DNA of 33,279 nt from a bacterium (lineage in GTDB: Bacteria; Patescibacteriota; Gracilibacteria; Peribacterales; Peribacteraceae). Below are positions 7,487 through 15,572 of the stretch, in pieces (the stretch's first letter is position 1; each line of letters starts with the position of its first letter). The stretch lies in assembly GCA_027623015.1 (NCBI GenBank), contig JAQBVR010000013.1, positions 1-33,279 on the forward strand, given 5' to 3'. Position numbers and translations under genes: made by a program. The notes beneath the pieces were generated by a model. The model made no database searches. It saw only the letters and a program-made list of their open reading frames with translations, and was not told the DNA's origin.

Positions 7487-10400
7487 CTAATCCTTCTTTT
7501 TCCTCTTCGCTTCCAAAGCTGCAACCTGCCTCTTAAGCTCTCCCAACCAATGCTCATCTATGAGACCAGATTTTTTAACCAATTGTGATTCGCGAATGCG
7601 AAGATTTGATCCACTAATCCTCCACTGGGGATTTATACTAAGAATTTGCATGATCTCATTTGCTGTTACACGCCCTGCAAGAGTCATCACGATTTCACGC
7701 TCACCAACTACATGCTCTTCCATCTTAATGCGCTGCACTCCCACCCGTCGACAGACGAGTTTTAGCTCTAAGACAGCAAAGAGATTTCGCACTTGTGGTG
7801 GTAAATCCCCAAACTCTTCCCGCAAATCATCTCCAAACTCTGAAAGAATTTCTATAGTACCACTTCCAGCAAGCTTCTGATACACGGAGATCTTCTCTTG
7901 CTCATCAGGAATGTAATATGATGGTATCAATGCCTCAGTCGGAAGAAGAATCTCTACAGTAATCTCCTCTGCAGATCCCTTCTGCCCTGTCTTCATCTCC
8001 TCTACAGCATGTTTCAACATACGCAAGTAATGACTTACACCGACAGTCTGCATGGAGCCCGATTGGCTAGAGCCAAGAATCTCACCAGCGCCACGTATCT
8101 CCAAGTCTCGCATGGCAACTTGGAACCCACTACCAAGTTCACATGCCTCCACAATGGCCCGCAAACGCTTGCGCGCGTCGTCTTTAAGCCTCTGACTATG
8201 GTAGAGGAAGTATGCGAATGCTTGGAGCTTACTGCGCCCTACACGACCACGAAGTTGGTACAACTGTGACAGTCCAAATTTCTCTGCCTCATTAACAATA
8301 AGTGTATTCGCTCTTGGTAGGTCGATCCCATTTTCAATGATGGTAGAACTCACCAAGATATTACATTCACCACTTTTAAAGGTAACGATTCTCTTCTCGA
8401 GTTCATCTGGCTTGAGCTGCCCATGACCCACAACTATCCTCCCTTTGGGAATCATTTTCGACAACTTCGCTGCAAAGGCATCTATAGTTTCTACACGATT
8501 ATGTAATACAAACACCTGCCCATCACGATCCAACTCATTCATGATAGCTGTACACATCAGTGTGTCGCTATACTTGCGAACCTCTGTGATGATAGGAAGT
8601 CGACCTGGTGGAGGCGTGGTAATCGTTGTGATATCACGGAGTTTATGAAGTCCTAGATTTAAAGTACGGGGTATAGGTGTAGCAGTGAGTGTAAGAAAAT
8701 CTACTGATGCACGCATGTCTTTAAGGCTTTCTTTTTGCTTCACACCGAAGCGTTGCTCCTCATCTACTATCACCAGTCCTAGATTTAAAAAATCAACATC
8801 TTTCTGAAGAAGTCTATGTGTTCCGATAACAATATCCACCTCACCTTTGCGTAATTTTTCCAATATTATTCGCTGCTGCTTCGGAGTTCGAAATCGCGAC
8901 AGCATCTCTACACGAACAGGAAATTTCTCCATACGTTCTGAAAAGTTGTGAAAGTGTTGATCAACAAGAATGGTAATTGGAGCAATAACGGCAACTTGCT
9001 TACCAGATTGCACTGCTTTAAACGCCGCTCGCATTGCTACTTCAGTTTTCCCAAAACCAACATCTCCGCAGATAAGCCGATCCATCGGGTGGTCATCTTC
9101 CATATCCATTTTAATATCTTGAATAGCTTTCAACTGGCCAGGGGTCTCCACATAAGGAAATCCTTCTTCAAACTTCTTCTGATCTTTATTATCATCATCA
9201 TAGGCAAATCCCTTCGCACTAGCGCGCTTGGCATAGAGCTGTAGAAGCTCTTTAGCGACCTTATCTGTTTCCTCTTTCATTTTTGCAGTGATCTTCTTCC
9301 ACTCCATTGTGCCAAGTCGTGTCAATGTTGGCTCATTACCCTCTTCATGAACAAATTTACTAAGCTTATCTGCTTGGTCTACAGGGATAAATAACTTATC
9401 CCCCTCTGCGTATGTTAACTCTAGATATTCACGAGAAGCCCCACCAAATTCCTTCTGTGTCATCCCTTCAAAGTGACCAATACCATGTTCCATATGCACA
9501 ACATAGTCTCCGGCACTGAGTGATGTTATAAAATCAAGAGCAAGCTTCTGCACACTGCGTTGTTTTGCTGCCTTTCGTAAAGAAAAGATCTCACGATCAG
9601 TAAGAAGTGCGAGTTTTAAATCTGGATTTTGTAGTGAGTGGGGGAGTAAATCATCAATACCAGCATGTAACAATGTAAGCGCTCCTTGGCGTCGCTCCTC
9701 TTTAAGGGTGTACGGAATCTTCTCCTCATCACAAATCTCCTTAAGGTCGTCGAGTCGTTTTGTCACTACTTGCAAACTCCAATTTTGTGCAATCTTGTCA
9801 CGAATATCATTAAGGAAGTCTGTTAATGTGTAAAACTTTAACACAGAAAGATACCGTAGATGAACATGCCCCTCTTCAGATTGTGGAAAAGCAGTAAATC
9901 GTAATATTGTTGCACCTGTAGATATTTCAATATCATCTTGATCATCTAAAATAAGTAATGCGTCTTTATGAAGCTGCCTACTGAGAGGTGCCATTTGTTC
10001 ATATACAACTGGAAAAAGAATAAGTTCACCCTCAACATCCTCAACATTTGAAAGATCATTTTTGTCTACAGATTTAATCTCTGTAACTGTGTCAAAATCC
10101 ATCAATACCCGAAAAGGGTGATCTGATTGAATAGGAAAAATATCAAATACATCACCATTTCTTCGGTATTCTCCAGGGTGTAAATAGATATCATCACCAT
10201 GGCTATACCCTCGGTCTATAAGCTGCTCAACCATGTGAATAAACTCTATTTTATCTCCTTTTTCTAGGGTGATCTTCTGCGATTCAAGTTCTGAAAATAG
10301 TGGAAAATCTATATCCCAGATATCACGAGTAATAATAGATACACGTTTATCTTCACCACGCATAAAAAGTAGAAATTGTTGAAGTGCATCTGGTTGTATT

Positions 10401-10660
10401 TCACCAGTAGTATTTTCAATAGGAGATAAAATATGTGAATCTAACTCAAAGAAATCCAACCAATGCCTAAGTCCTTCAGCGGTAGTATTCTTCTCTGTTA
10501 CTAATAGAGATGACTGTGGTTTATAGGATAAAATAACACTTGTAAGAAGTGCTTTTGCAGTTTCATTTGAAGCTCCAGATAAGATAAGACTCTTCTTTGA
10601 TTGTAGAAGTTGTTGAAGATCCTGATGGGTGTCTTTCCCAAGGAGTACGGATGGTTTCAT
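7487..10660 (-). CDS. mfd: Transcription-repair coupling factor Mfd
   Basis: Mfd is a DNA translocase that pushes stalled RNA polymerase off lesions and recruits UvrA. At 1057 aa it is somewhat shorter than the E. coli protein. An N-terminal UvrB-like region (about 1-330) is present. A CarD-like RNA-polymerase-interaction domain follows around 380-440 ([16 protein letters not shown]). Then come the RecG-type helicase motor with Walker [10 protein letters not shown] (532-540), the DEEQ box (633-636), TATPIPRTL (659-667) and QLRGRVGR (802-809), and a C-terminal TRCF domain (from about 890). It begins 12 bp after the dnaN stop and probably shares a transcript with it. Linking the beta clamp to Mfd in one unit is unusual but fits a compact genome. 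Confidence 0.97.
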   Translation of the reverse strand: MKPSVLLGKDTHQDLQQLLQSKKSLILSGASNETAKALLTSVILSYKPQSSLLVTEKNTTAEGLRHWLDFFELDSHILSPIENTTGEIQPDALQQFLLFMRGEDKRVSIITRDIWDIDFPLFSELESQKITLEKGDKIEFIHMVEQLIDRGYSHGDDIYLHPGEYRRNGDVFDIFPIQSDHPFRVLMDFDTVTEIKSVDKNDLSNVEDVEGELILFPVVYEQMAPLSRQLHKDALLILDDQDDIEISTGATILRFTAFPQSEEGHVHLRYLSVLKFYTLTDFLNDIRDKIAQNWSLQVVTKRLDDLKEICDEEKIPYTLKEERRQGALTLLHAGIDDLLPHSLQNPDLKLALLTDREIFSLRKAAKQRSVQKLALDFITSLSAGDYVVHMEHGIGHFEGMTQKEFGGASREYLELTYAEGDKLFIPVDQADKLSKFVHEEGNEPTLTRLGTMEWKKITAKMKEETDKVAKELLQLYAKRASAKGFAYDDDNKDQKKFEEGFPYVETPGQLKAIQDIKMDMEDDHPMDRLICGDVGFGKTEVAMRAAFKAVQSGKQVAVIAPITILVDQHFHNFSERMEKFPVRVEMLSRFRTPKQQRIILEKLRKGEVDIVIGTHRLLQKDVDFLNLGLVIVDEEQRFGVKQKESLKDMRASVDFLTLTATPIPRTLNLGLHKLRDITTITTPPPGRLPIITEVRKYSDTLMCTAIMNELDRDGQVFVLHNRVETIDAFAAKLSKMIPKGRIVVGHGQLKPDELEKRIVTFKSGECNILVSSTIIENGIDLPRANTLIVNEAEKFGLSQLYQLRGRVGRSKLQAFAYFLYHSQRLKDDARKRLRAIVEACELGSGFQVAMRDLEIRGAGEILGSSQSGSMQTVGVSHYLRMLKHAVEEMKTGQKGSAEEITVEILLPTEALIPSYYIPDEQEKISVYQKLAGSGTIEILSEFGDDLREEFGDLPPQVRNLFAVLELKLVCRRVGVQRIKMEEHVVGEREIVMTLAGRVTANEIMQILSINPQWRISGSNLRIRESQLVKKSGLIDEHWLGELKRQVAALEAKRKKKD

Positions 10661-10672
10661 TTGCTAATTAGA

Positions 10673-11842
10673 TCAATCCTCTTGTATGCGCAATGGCATA
10701 ATAAGATGTAAGAAAAGCTCTCTACTCTGCACATGAAATACTGCTGGGTGCATACTATCAGTGAGTTGAAGCTCAACTTCATCATCGTCTGTATGGCTTA
10801 AAAAATCAAGGAGATAAGACGAACTTAGGGCTATTTTATTATCCTCTCCACTCACACCAACATCCAATGTTGCCTCATCTTGACCAATCTGTGTTTGTGG
10901 TGTTGTAATATGAACCCCTTTGCTGGAGATATGAAAAGTGAGGTTATTATTCATCTCTTTTGCAAAGTAGTGCATTCGCTTCACTATAAGACTTAACTCT
11001 TTTGTAGGAAGTTTCACTGTAGTCTTTTTATCTTTAGGGATGATTTGTTGGTAGTCAGGGAATTTACCTTCTATAAGACGAGAAAGAAGAATGGTATCAC
11101 CTGTACGAATCTCGATTTGTTGTGCACTAAGAGAAATATCCACAGTTGGAAGATTGTGTTCTATAGTATTTTCTTCCTCTTTTATATCCTTAATTCTTTG
11201 CGTCTCATTCTTCTTATTTGTTCCAATAACACTACGAAGTTCTTCTAATACTTTTGCAGGAATAATACATGATATATCTCCACCAGTAGAATCTATTGGC
11301 ATACTATATTCAGAAAGTCGGTAACTATCTGTAGATACAAAAATTAAGTTTCCTTTTTCACTACGAAGGTATACACCAGATAACACTGGACGAAGTGTTG
11401 TTTTTGCAGATGAAAATGTTACATTATATAATGCATCAAGTAGTGGGCCTGTTTTCACAGTAAATGATGTTTCTTTTTCTATAGGAGTTATTGTCGGATA
11501 ATCCTGTGATGATTCTCCTGTAATCACTGTTTTACTTTGTTGAGAAGTGCATTTAAGTTGTGTTCCCTCACTTGTTTCTAAGAGAACTTCTATATCAGTA
11601 TTGTATTGAGCAAAGTTAAGAAGTGCTTTTACTGGAATTGTTATTGATCCCTCGTTTTCAATATTTGCTTCAAAACTTGTGATGATACTTAACTCTAAAT
11701 CTGTTGCACTAAGTGTGCATCGTTTTCCCTCTATGGAAATTAATACATTTCCTAAGATAGGAAGTGCTTGCTGATTAGATATCGCACGGCTCACTAAGTT
11801 TAGAGCCTGAAGTAGATCGGAGGTTTTACAAGAAAATTTCAT
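10673..11842 (-). CDS. dnaN: DNA polymerase III beta subunit (sliding clamp)
   Basis: The protein is 389 aa and starts MKFSCKTSDLLQALNLVSRA, a typical clamp N-terminus. It shows the three clamp subdomains in order: PILGNVLI/ATDLELSI in the first, RPVLSGVYL and VSTDSYRLS in the second, and the C-terminal HPAVFHVQ...LIMPLRI ending that closes the ring. The clamp encircles DNA and tethers polymerase III. The start ATG 11842 faces the AT-rich region 11843-12221 that holds DnaA-box-like sites, a placement often seen near replication origins. mfd follows 12 bp downstream. An insertion of charged residues (NKKNETQRIKDIKEEEN) in the middle domain is longer than I would expect. Confidence 0.98.
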   Translation of the reverse strand: MKFSCKTSDLLQALNLVSRAISNQQALPILGNVLISIEGKRCTLSATDLELSIITSFEANIENEGSITIPVKALLNFAQYNTDIEVLLETSEGTQLKCTSQQSKTVITGESSQDYPTITPIEKETSFTVKTGPLLDALYNVTFSSAKTTLRPVLSGVYLRSEKGNLIFVSTDSYRLSEYSMPIDSTGGDISCIIPAKVLEELRSVIGTNKKNETQRIKDIKEEENTIEHNLPTVDISLSAQQIEIRTGDTILLSRLIEGKFPDYQQIIPKDKKTTVKLPTKELSLIVKRMHYFAKEMNNNLTFHISSKGVHITTPQTQIGQDEATLDVGVSGEDNKIALSSSYLLDFLSHTDDDEVELQLTDSMHPAVFHVQSRELFLHLIMPLRIQED

Positions 11843-12221
11843 TTGTTATTAGAGAAGGTATAAAAGTATATATATAAATAATTAGTAGTCATAGAGGCAT
11901 CTTCACATTTTCCTTAGAAATATTGTCTACTATGTAGAAAACACCGACACACTTTGTCATATATTTAAGAGTGATGTGGGGATTTTGGCTTAAACATGCG
12001 ATATGTAAAGGTTGGTATCTGTGGAGAAGTACACAATAAACATGTGGATAACCTGTGTAGAACTATACTAATAAAAGCTTTCCTCCTACATATACCCATA
12101 AATGGCTACAGTTAGCCAAGAATAAATATAGTATGTGTAGAACTCCTGCTTCTATTCGCATACAGCCCTATAAGAGTTATACACACTGGTTGTGGATAAC
12201 CCCAATATATACACAGTAGCT
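11843..12221. other. Candidate replication origin (oriC)
   Basis: This 379-bp gene-free stretch between dnaN and the next gene is strongly AT-rich, with a TATATATAAATAATTA tract just upstream of dnaN. It holds exact DnaA-box sequences TGTGGATAA at 12043-12051 and 12191-12199 (minus orientation) and TTATACACA at 12177-12185 (plus). Weaker relatives are TGTGGAGAA 12020-12028, TGTGTAGAA 12054-12062 and 12134-12142, TATGTAGAA 11931-11939 and ATATACACA 12207-12215. A small palindrome, GGCTA-CAGT-TAGCC, sits at 12104-12117. All genes from here leftwards to 818 run away from it. dnaA itself is not in the window, and 12222-18778 runs towards it, so the call is likely but not proven. Confidence 0.65.
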
Positions 12222-13517
12222 TTATTTGGTCCCTGGACGGAATATATCACGCTCCTCAGGGTTTGGGGCACTAGAAGTATTTTCAGAAACTTTAAGCAAA
12301 CCATCCTTTGTTCGGGCATACATATTTTCCGCAATATCTTCTGTAACAAAGGTATTACTACAGATAAATGTACTTACACCTATCTTGATGCCGGGGCTCA
12401 TGCTGACTTGTATACCTAAGCGACAGTTATCCCCAATAATATTTCCTAACTTCACAAGATTTGTGTCGACACTTTCACCGGAAATAACAGAGGTGATCGG
12501 CGCTTCATCAAGACGGAAATTTGCCGTGATGCACCCTGCACCAAATGCGACGTTGCGTCCGACGACACTATCTCCGATGTAGGTCATGTGTGTCCAGACA
12601 TGACTATGTAACACACTGTCTTTGATTTCCGTGTTATAGCCTACGACACAGCTATCACCGATGCTTGAGCCTCGTACAAGTGCGTTATTTGCAACAATAG
12701 CATTCTTCCCGATGGTGCTTGGTCCGCGGATAACAGCATGCTCAAATACTTTGGCACCTTCTTCTATTACTACATTCCCATCGATCACTGCAGTGCTGTG
12801 TACAGACGCACTGGGGTGAATAGATTGCTTAGGAATTTCACCAAGAAGATGCGGCAATACTTGTAGAACATGCCACGGAAACTTCACTGCTTGCCAGAGT
12901 CCTTCATACGACACAGCTTTGTATTCATGATCTGCGAAGAGTGTTGCAAGTGACTGCTCATATCCATCATCCCGATCGTTATCGATCAATTGCAATGCGG
13001 TAAGCAATACAGATGCGTCTCCATGTGCATGGATCTGAATGTTCACAAGATCACTTGGCTCATTTCCTTCACCAGGCTTTTCGATGATAGATGTTATCCG
13101 GTCACCATCTACTCCCAAGTATCCACCAGGGAAGTATGATTCCACTTTTTGTGCGAGCAGTGCACCTGCTGCACCACCCTCTACAGTTTCACGTACAGTT
13201 GCGTAGGCAGAAGGGTCCACAACATCGTTCCCACACACCATAAGCACTTTTTCAGATCCAAACAATGGTAGTGCACTAAGGAGTGCACCGCGCGTTCCAA
13301 GTGTCATATCTTTTTGTTCAATGATAGGGAGGCCAAGTGCCGCTGCAGCATCTTTATTATGCGGACCACACACAAGTGTGATGTCATCACATCCACCCTG
13401 TTTCAGTCGATCGATCTGATGTTCGATAAGTGACTTCCCAGCGATTGGGAAAAACGACTTCTCGCTCAGTGGCCAGAAGCGATTGGAGCGGCCTGCGATC
13501 AACAAAAGAGTCTTCAT
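12222..13517 (-). CDS. GlmU-like nucleotidyltransferase with left-handed beta-helix
   Basis: The 431-aa protein has two parts. Residues 1 to about 230 are a sugar-1-phosphate nucleotidyltransferase fold: LLIAGRSNRFWPLSEKSFFPIAGKSLIEHQI corresponds to the nucleotide-binding loop, broken here only by an unusual A-G-R-S-N-R instead of G-x-G-T-R, with GND at 96-98 as the metal site and EKP later. Residues about 235-400 are hexapeptide repeats of a left-handed beta-helix (IHPSASVHSTAVIDGNVVI, then AVIRGPSTIGKNAIV), as in acyltransferases. The arrangement is that of GlmU-type or archaeal-type bifunctional sugar nucleotidyltransferases that make UDP-GlcNAc or a related activated sugar. The exact sugar and whether acetylation occurs cannot be told. 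It lies next to the candidate origin and does not overlap its neighbours. Confidence 0.85.
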   Translation of the reverse strand: MKTLLLIAGRSNRFWPLSEKSFFPIAGKSLIEHQIDRLKQGGCDDITLVCGPHNKDAAAALGLPIIEQKDMTLGTRGALLSALPLFGSEKVLMVCGNDVVDPSAYATVRETVEGGAAGALLAQKVESYFPGGYLGVDGDRITSIIEKPGEGNEPSDLVNIQIHAHGDASVLLTALQLIDNDRDDGYEQSLATLFADHEYKAVSYEGLWQAVKFPWHVLQVLPHLLGEIPKQSIHPSASVHSTAVIDGNVVIEEGAKVFEHAVIRGPSTIGKNAIVANNALVRGSSIGDSCVVGYNTEIKDSVLHSHVWTHMTYIGDSVVGRNVAFGAGCITANFRLDEAPITSVISGESVDTNLVKLGNIIGDNCRLGIQVSMSPGIKIGVSTFICSNTFVTEDIAENMYARTKDGLLKVSENTSSAPNPEERDIFRPGTK

Positions 13518-13550
13518 AGGCGTATTGTACGCATATGTATCCTATTTGAC

Positions 13551-13585
13551 AATTCTTATTTCTAATTCTTAATTTCCTATTCTAG
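13551..13585. repeat. Degenerate heptamer array (ATTCTTA type)
   Basis: Five consecutive 7-base units of the form A-T/A-T-T-C/T-T/C-T/A occupy 13551-13585, running into the end of the ComEC-type gene (its stop is at 13577). Similar 7-base-period arrays occur at 19883-19917, 30241-30268, 31203-31266 and 33134-33154. Confidence 0.55.
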
Positions 13586-14416
13586 CGCTAGTTCAACAGC
13601 GATAACTCCTTCATTAGCCGTATGTCGTATGACATATCCCAATTCCTCAAATCGCTCCAAAACGGACAAATGTGGGTGTCCAAAGCGATTATCGCGTCCT
13701 GCGGAGATAATGACGGTATCTGGATCGACTGCTTCCAAGAACGCCTGAGTAGAAGATGTCTTACTGCCATGATGTGCTGCCTTTAGGATGTCTGAACGAA
13801 TGTCGGTCTGCATCGAAAGTATTGCAGCTTCGGCATCCTTTTCTATGTCTCCAGTAAGAAGTATCGATTGCTCGCCACCAAGAACACGGATCACCACAGA
13901 TGTATCATTTTTATTCGCGACCTCTTTGCCAAGGAGTCCTGTGGGGGGCCAGATCACATCGAGGATGATCCCGTCTCCAAGATCGATGTCTTTCTCTGGA
14001 TCTGCAAGCATCACGGGAATCTGTTGCTGCGCGACCTCATCAAGAAATGCTTGGTAGCGACCAGACAATCCTTGTACACCAGAGATCAAGACTTGTTGCA
14101 CATTGTATCGTTGTAGTATCTCGGGTAGTGCAGTGAGATGGTCTGCATCGGGGTGTGTTAAGACAAGGAGCTCGATCGTTCGGTCAAAAAATGGCATATG
14201 CTCCCCGAGATACTCGAGTGTATCGAGGTTTGGTCCTCCATCTATCAGAACTTGTTTGCCAGATGGGCTTACTAAAAGTGTGGCGTCACCTTGTCCAACA
14301 TCAAGAAAGTATGCGTGAAGTTTTCCATCTGGCTGCTTCTGGTATTCGGTATATAGAAGAGAGCTCACCGCGAGAGCGATGAATACATAGCCTATAATTA
14401 AGCGACAGTTCTTCAT
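13577..14416 (-). CDS. ComEC-type metallo-beta-lactamase, membrane-anchored
   Basis: The 279-aa protein has one N-terminal membrane segment (about 5-22) and then a metallo-beta-lactamase fold of the ComEC/Rec2 C-terminal type. Motifs include DVGQGDA (39-45), LIDGGPN, THPDADH (87-93, the metal-binding H-x-D-x-D-H), LLTGDIE, and AAHHGSK. In full ComEC proteins this domain sits after the DNA-uptake channel and is thought to degrade the non-transported strand. Here the channel and OB parts are absent, so it is a stand-alone version with its active domain probably outside the membrane. A prepilin peptidase also occurs in the window (30460), so a role in DNA uptake is plausible. A different phosphoesterase role cannot be excluded. 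The stop lies inside a heptamer repeat array. Confidence 0.88.
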   Translation of the reverse strand: MKNCRLIIGYVFIALAVSSLLYTEYQKQPDGKLHAYFLDVGQGDATLLVSPSGKQVLIDGGPNLDTLEYLGEHMPFFDRTIELLVLTHPDADHLTALPEILQRYNVQQVLISGVQGLSGRYQAFLDEVAQQQIPVMLADPEKDIDLGDGIILDVIWPPTGLLGKEVANKNDTSVVIRVLGGEQSILLTGDIEKDAEAAILSMQTDIRSDILKAAHHGSKTSSTQAFLEAVDPDTVIISAGRDNRFGHPHLSVLERFEELGYVIRHTANEGVIAVELALE

Positions 14417-14472
14417 AGAAAGAGATTTGAAATTATACCTCTACAAAGGGAAAAAGTACACATATGAATAGT

Positions 14473-14494
14473 GAAGTATCTGCGCAGATACTTC
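14473..14494. terminator. 22-bp perfect palindrome after the toxin gene
   Basis: GAAGTATCTGC followed directly by GCAGATACTTC is a perfect 22-base palindrome. It starts 9 bp downstream of the toxin stop on the minus strand and lies 56 bp before the ComEC-type gene. No long T-run follows on the minus strand, so it may act as a weak terminator, mRNA-end stabiliser or protein-binding site. Confidence 0.5.
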
Positions 14495-14503
14495 TATAAT
14501 GCT

Positions 14504-14746
14504 TTAAAAATTTCTATAGGTTGACTCGTCTCTCTTGCGGATTGCCTTTACTTCAAGACGCTCTTCATCATCAAAATAAATGATCCTATATCTTCCAGTG
14601 CGAACGCGAAAAATACAGTCGTACCCTTTGAGCTTCTTGTGGTCCAGGCCGTCAATGTCACGGTTGCGAATCTGTTTCAAAACTGCCAGAACTTGTACCA
14701 AATTCTTATGAGGCAGTGCCCGTAATTCTCGTTCAAGTCCACCCAT
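14504..14746 (-). CDS. RelE/ParE-family toxin
   Basis: The 80-aa protein has the compact RelE/ParE fold signature: an N-terminal helical part (LERELRALPHKNLVQVLAVLKQI), then LKGYDCIFRVRTGRYRIIYFDDEERLEVKAIRKRDESTYRNF. The G-x-F-R-V-R-x-G-x-Y-R-I-I-Y strand and the conserved basic and Tyr residues near the C-terminus match RelE-type ribosome-dependent mRNA endonucleases, although ParE gyrase toxins share the fold. It follows its antitoxin gene by 3 bp, the usual antitoxin-first order. The start ATG is at 14746. Toxin activity is inferred from the family. Confidence 0.88.
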   Translation of the reverse strand: MGGLERELRALPHKNLVQVLAVLKQIRNRDIDGLDHKKLKGYDCIFRVRTGRYRIIYFDDEERLEVKAIRKRDESTYRNF

Positions 14747-14749
14747 ACC

Positions 14750-14995
14750 TTATGAAGAGATACGGTCCATCATATCAATAGCGTCATCAATGGGCATACC
14801 AGTGGTTTTGCCGCCCTCTGTAAAATCAACAACTGTTTCCCATTCTTCTATTTCATCAACATTTTCGTTGATTTTCATAACCATAAAGACGGGTTTTGAG
14901 TGCCGAATAACACGGAATGCTTCCCCCTTTTCTACACGGTCAGCAATCTCCGCGAGCCGCATGCGAAAGTCCTTGATAGAAATATCGTTAGTCAT
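14750..14995 (-). CDS. Phd/YefM-family antitoxin
   Basis: The 81-aa protein starts MTNDISIKDFRMRLAEIADR and continues VEKGEAFRVIRHSKPVFMVMKI, the Phd/YefM DNA-binding domain (about 1-50), where the strand I-R-H-S-K-P-V-F-M-V is typical. An acidic C-terminal tail (about 55-81) would wrap around and inhibit the toxin. It is cotranscribed with the RelE/ParE-type gene 3 bp downstream. Antitoxins of this family repress their own promoter; a matching inverted repeat lies at 15029-15046. No Shine-Dalgarno site is evident before ATG 14995. Confidence 0.9.
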   Translation of the reverse strand: MTNDISIKDFRMRLAEIADRVEKGEAFRVIRHSKPVFMVMKINENVDEIEEWETVVDFTEGGKTTGMPIDDAIDMMDRISS

Positions 14996-15028
14996 AATTC
15001 AAAAGGGTACAATAAAAAGTGACTATAG

Positions 15029-15046
15029 TGTACATTATAAAGTACA
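15029..15046 (-). promoter_or_regulatory. Promoter -10 inside an inverted repeat: TA operator
   Basis: TGTAC at 15029-15033 and GTACA at 15042-15046 form an inverted repeat around ATTATAAA. Read on the minus strand the centre contains TATAAT (15039-15034), a perfect -10 box placed about 39 bp before the antitoxin ATG. A protein bound to the repeat would cover the -10, which fits autorepression by the Phd/YefM-type antitoxin. No convincing -35 was seen. Confidence 0.6.
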
Positions 15047-15180
15047 ATTGAGCAAGAAAATAGCAAAAATGTCTTCGCAGAGGTAATCTCAATAAACTAC
15101 TACACAAAAGCAAATACATAAATTACGCTGATCAACAACATGAGAGTTACCCCTTTAGAATATTGTGAAAGGCAAGACCC

Positions 15181-15570
15181 TTGTTTGATAATCGTAGATT
15201 TTACGCACTCATTCATAGTCAAGAAACAGGAGAGTATATTCCAGATTCAGAGGTAGCGTATCACTGCCATAGTACAGTCAATCATTGCTTCGGTGTACAA
15301 GGACACTATCCAAAATTTGAAGAGATGCACGGTTCTTCATTACTGCGCGCAAGAAAAGAATTAAACATTCCTTTTGCTTTGAAATGGTATGAAGAAAGAA
15401 GTGCAGAGCACGCGCAAATTCTTGCAGGCTTTGATGACGGATCAGATGACGCGATTCCTTTTGAGAAGGCAGGAAATTTTGGACCATACTATATTTCAGG
15501 GCTAAATCATCGATCTGCAATCTTAAAACAGAGAAGTATGACCCCTTATTTCTACGCTGTGAAGCGCTAA
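15181..15570 (+). CDS. Small orphan protein (129 aa), unknown
   Basis: I do not recognise this gene. It is the only plus-strand gene in the minus-strand stretch 818-18778. The frame opens at TTG 15181, with no ATG until the Met of MHGSSLL near 15328. A stop at 15166 prevents a longer version, and the ATG at 15140 is in another frame that stops after 38 codons. The product is soluble, with many His, Tyr and Cys residues near its centre (YHCHSTVNHCFGVQGHYP) and a helical segment (SSLLRARKELNIPFALKWYEERSAEHAQIL). The clustered Cys/His could bind metal. It ends 3 bp before the convergent sortase-substrate gene's stop. The start may be wrong or the 5' end damaged. Confidence 0.5.
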   Translation: MFDNRRFYALIHSQETGEYIPDSEVAYHCHSTVNHCFGVQGHYPKFEEMHGSSLLRARKELNIPFALKWYEERSAEHAQILAGFDDGSDDAIPFEKAGNFGPYYISGLNHRSAILKQRSMTPYFYAVKR

Positions 15571-15572
15571 TC

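Noticed and set aside
12222-13517. Calling the gene glmU outright
   Set aside because: The nucleotide loop A-G-R-S-N-R departs from the GlmU consensus and the acetyltransferase residues could not be matched by eye, so no symbol was given.
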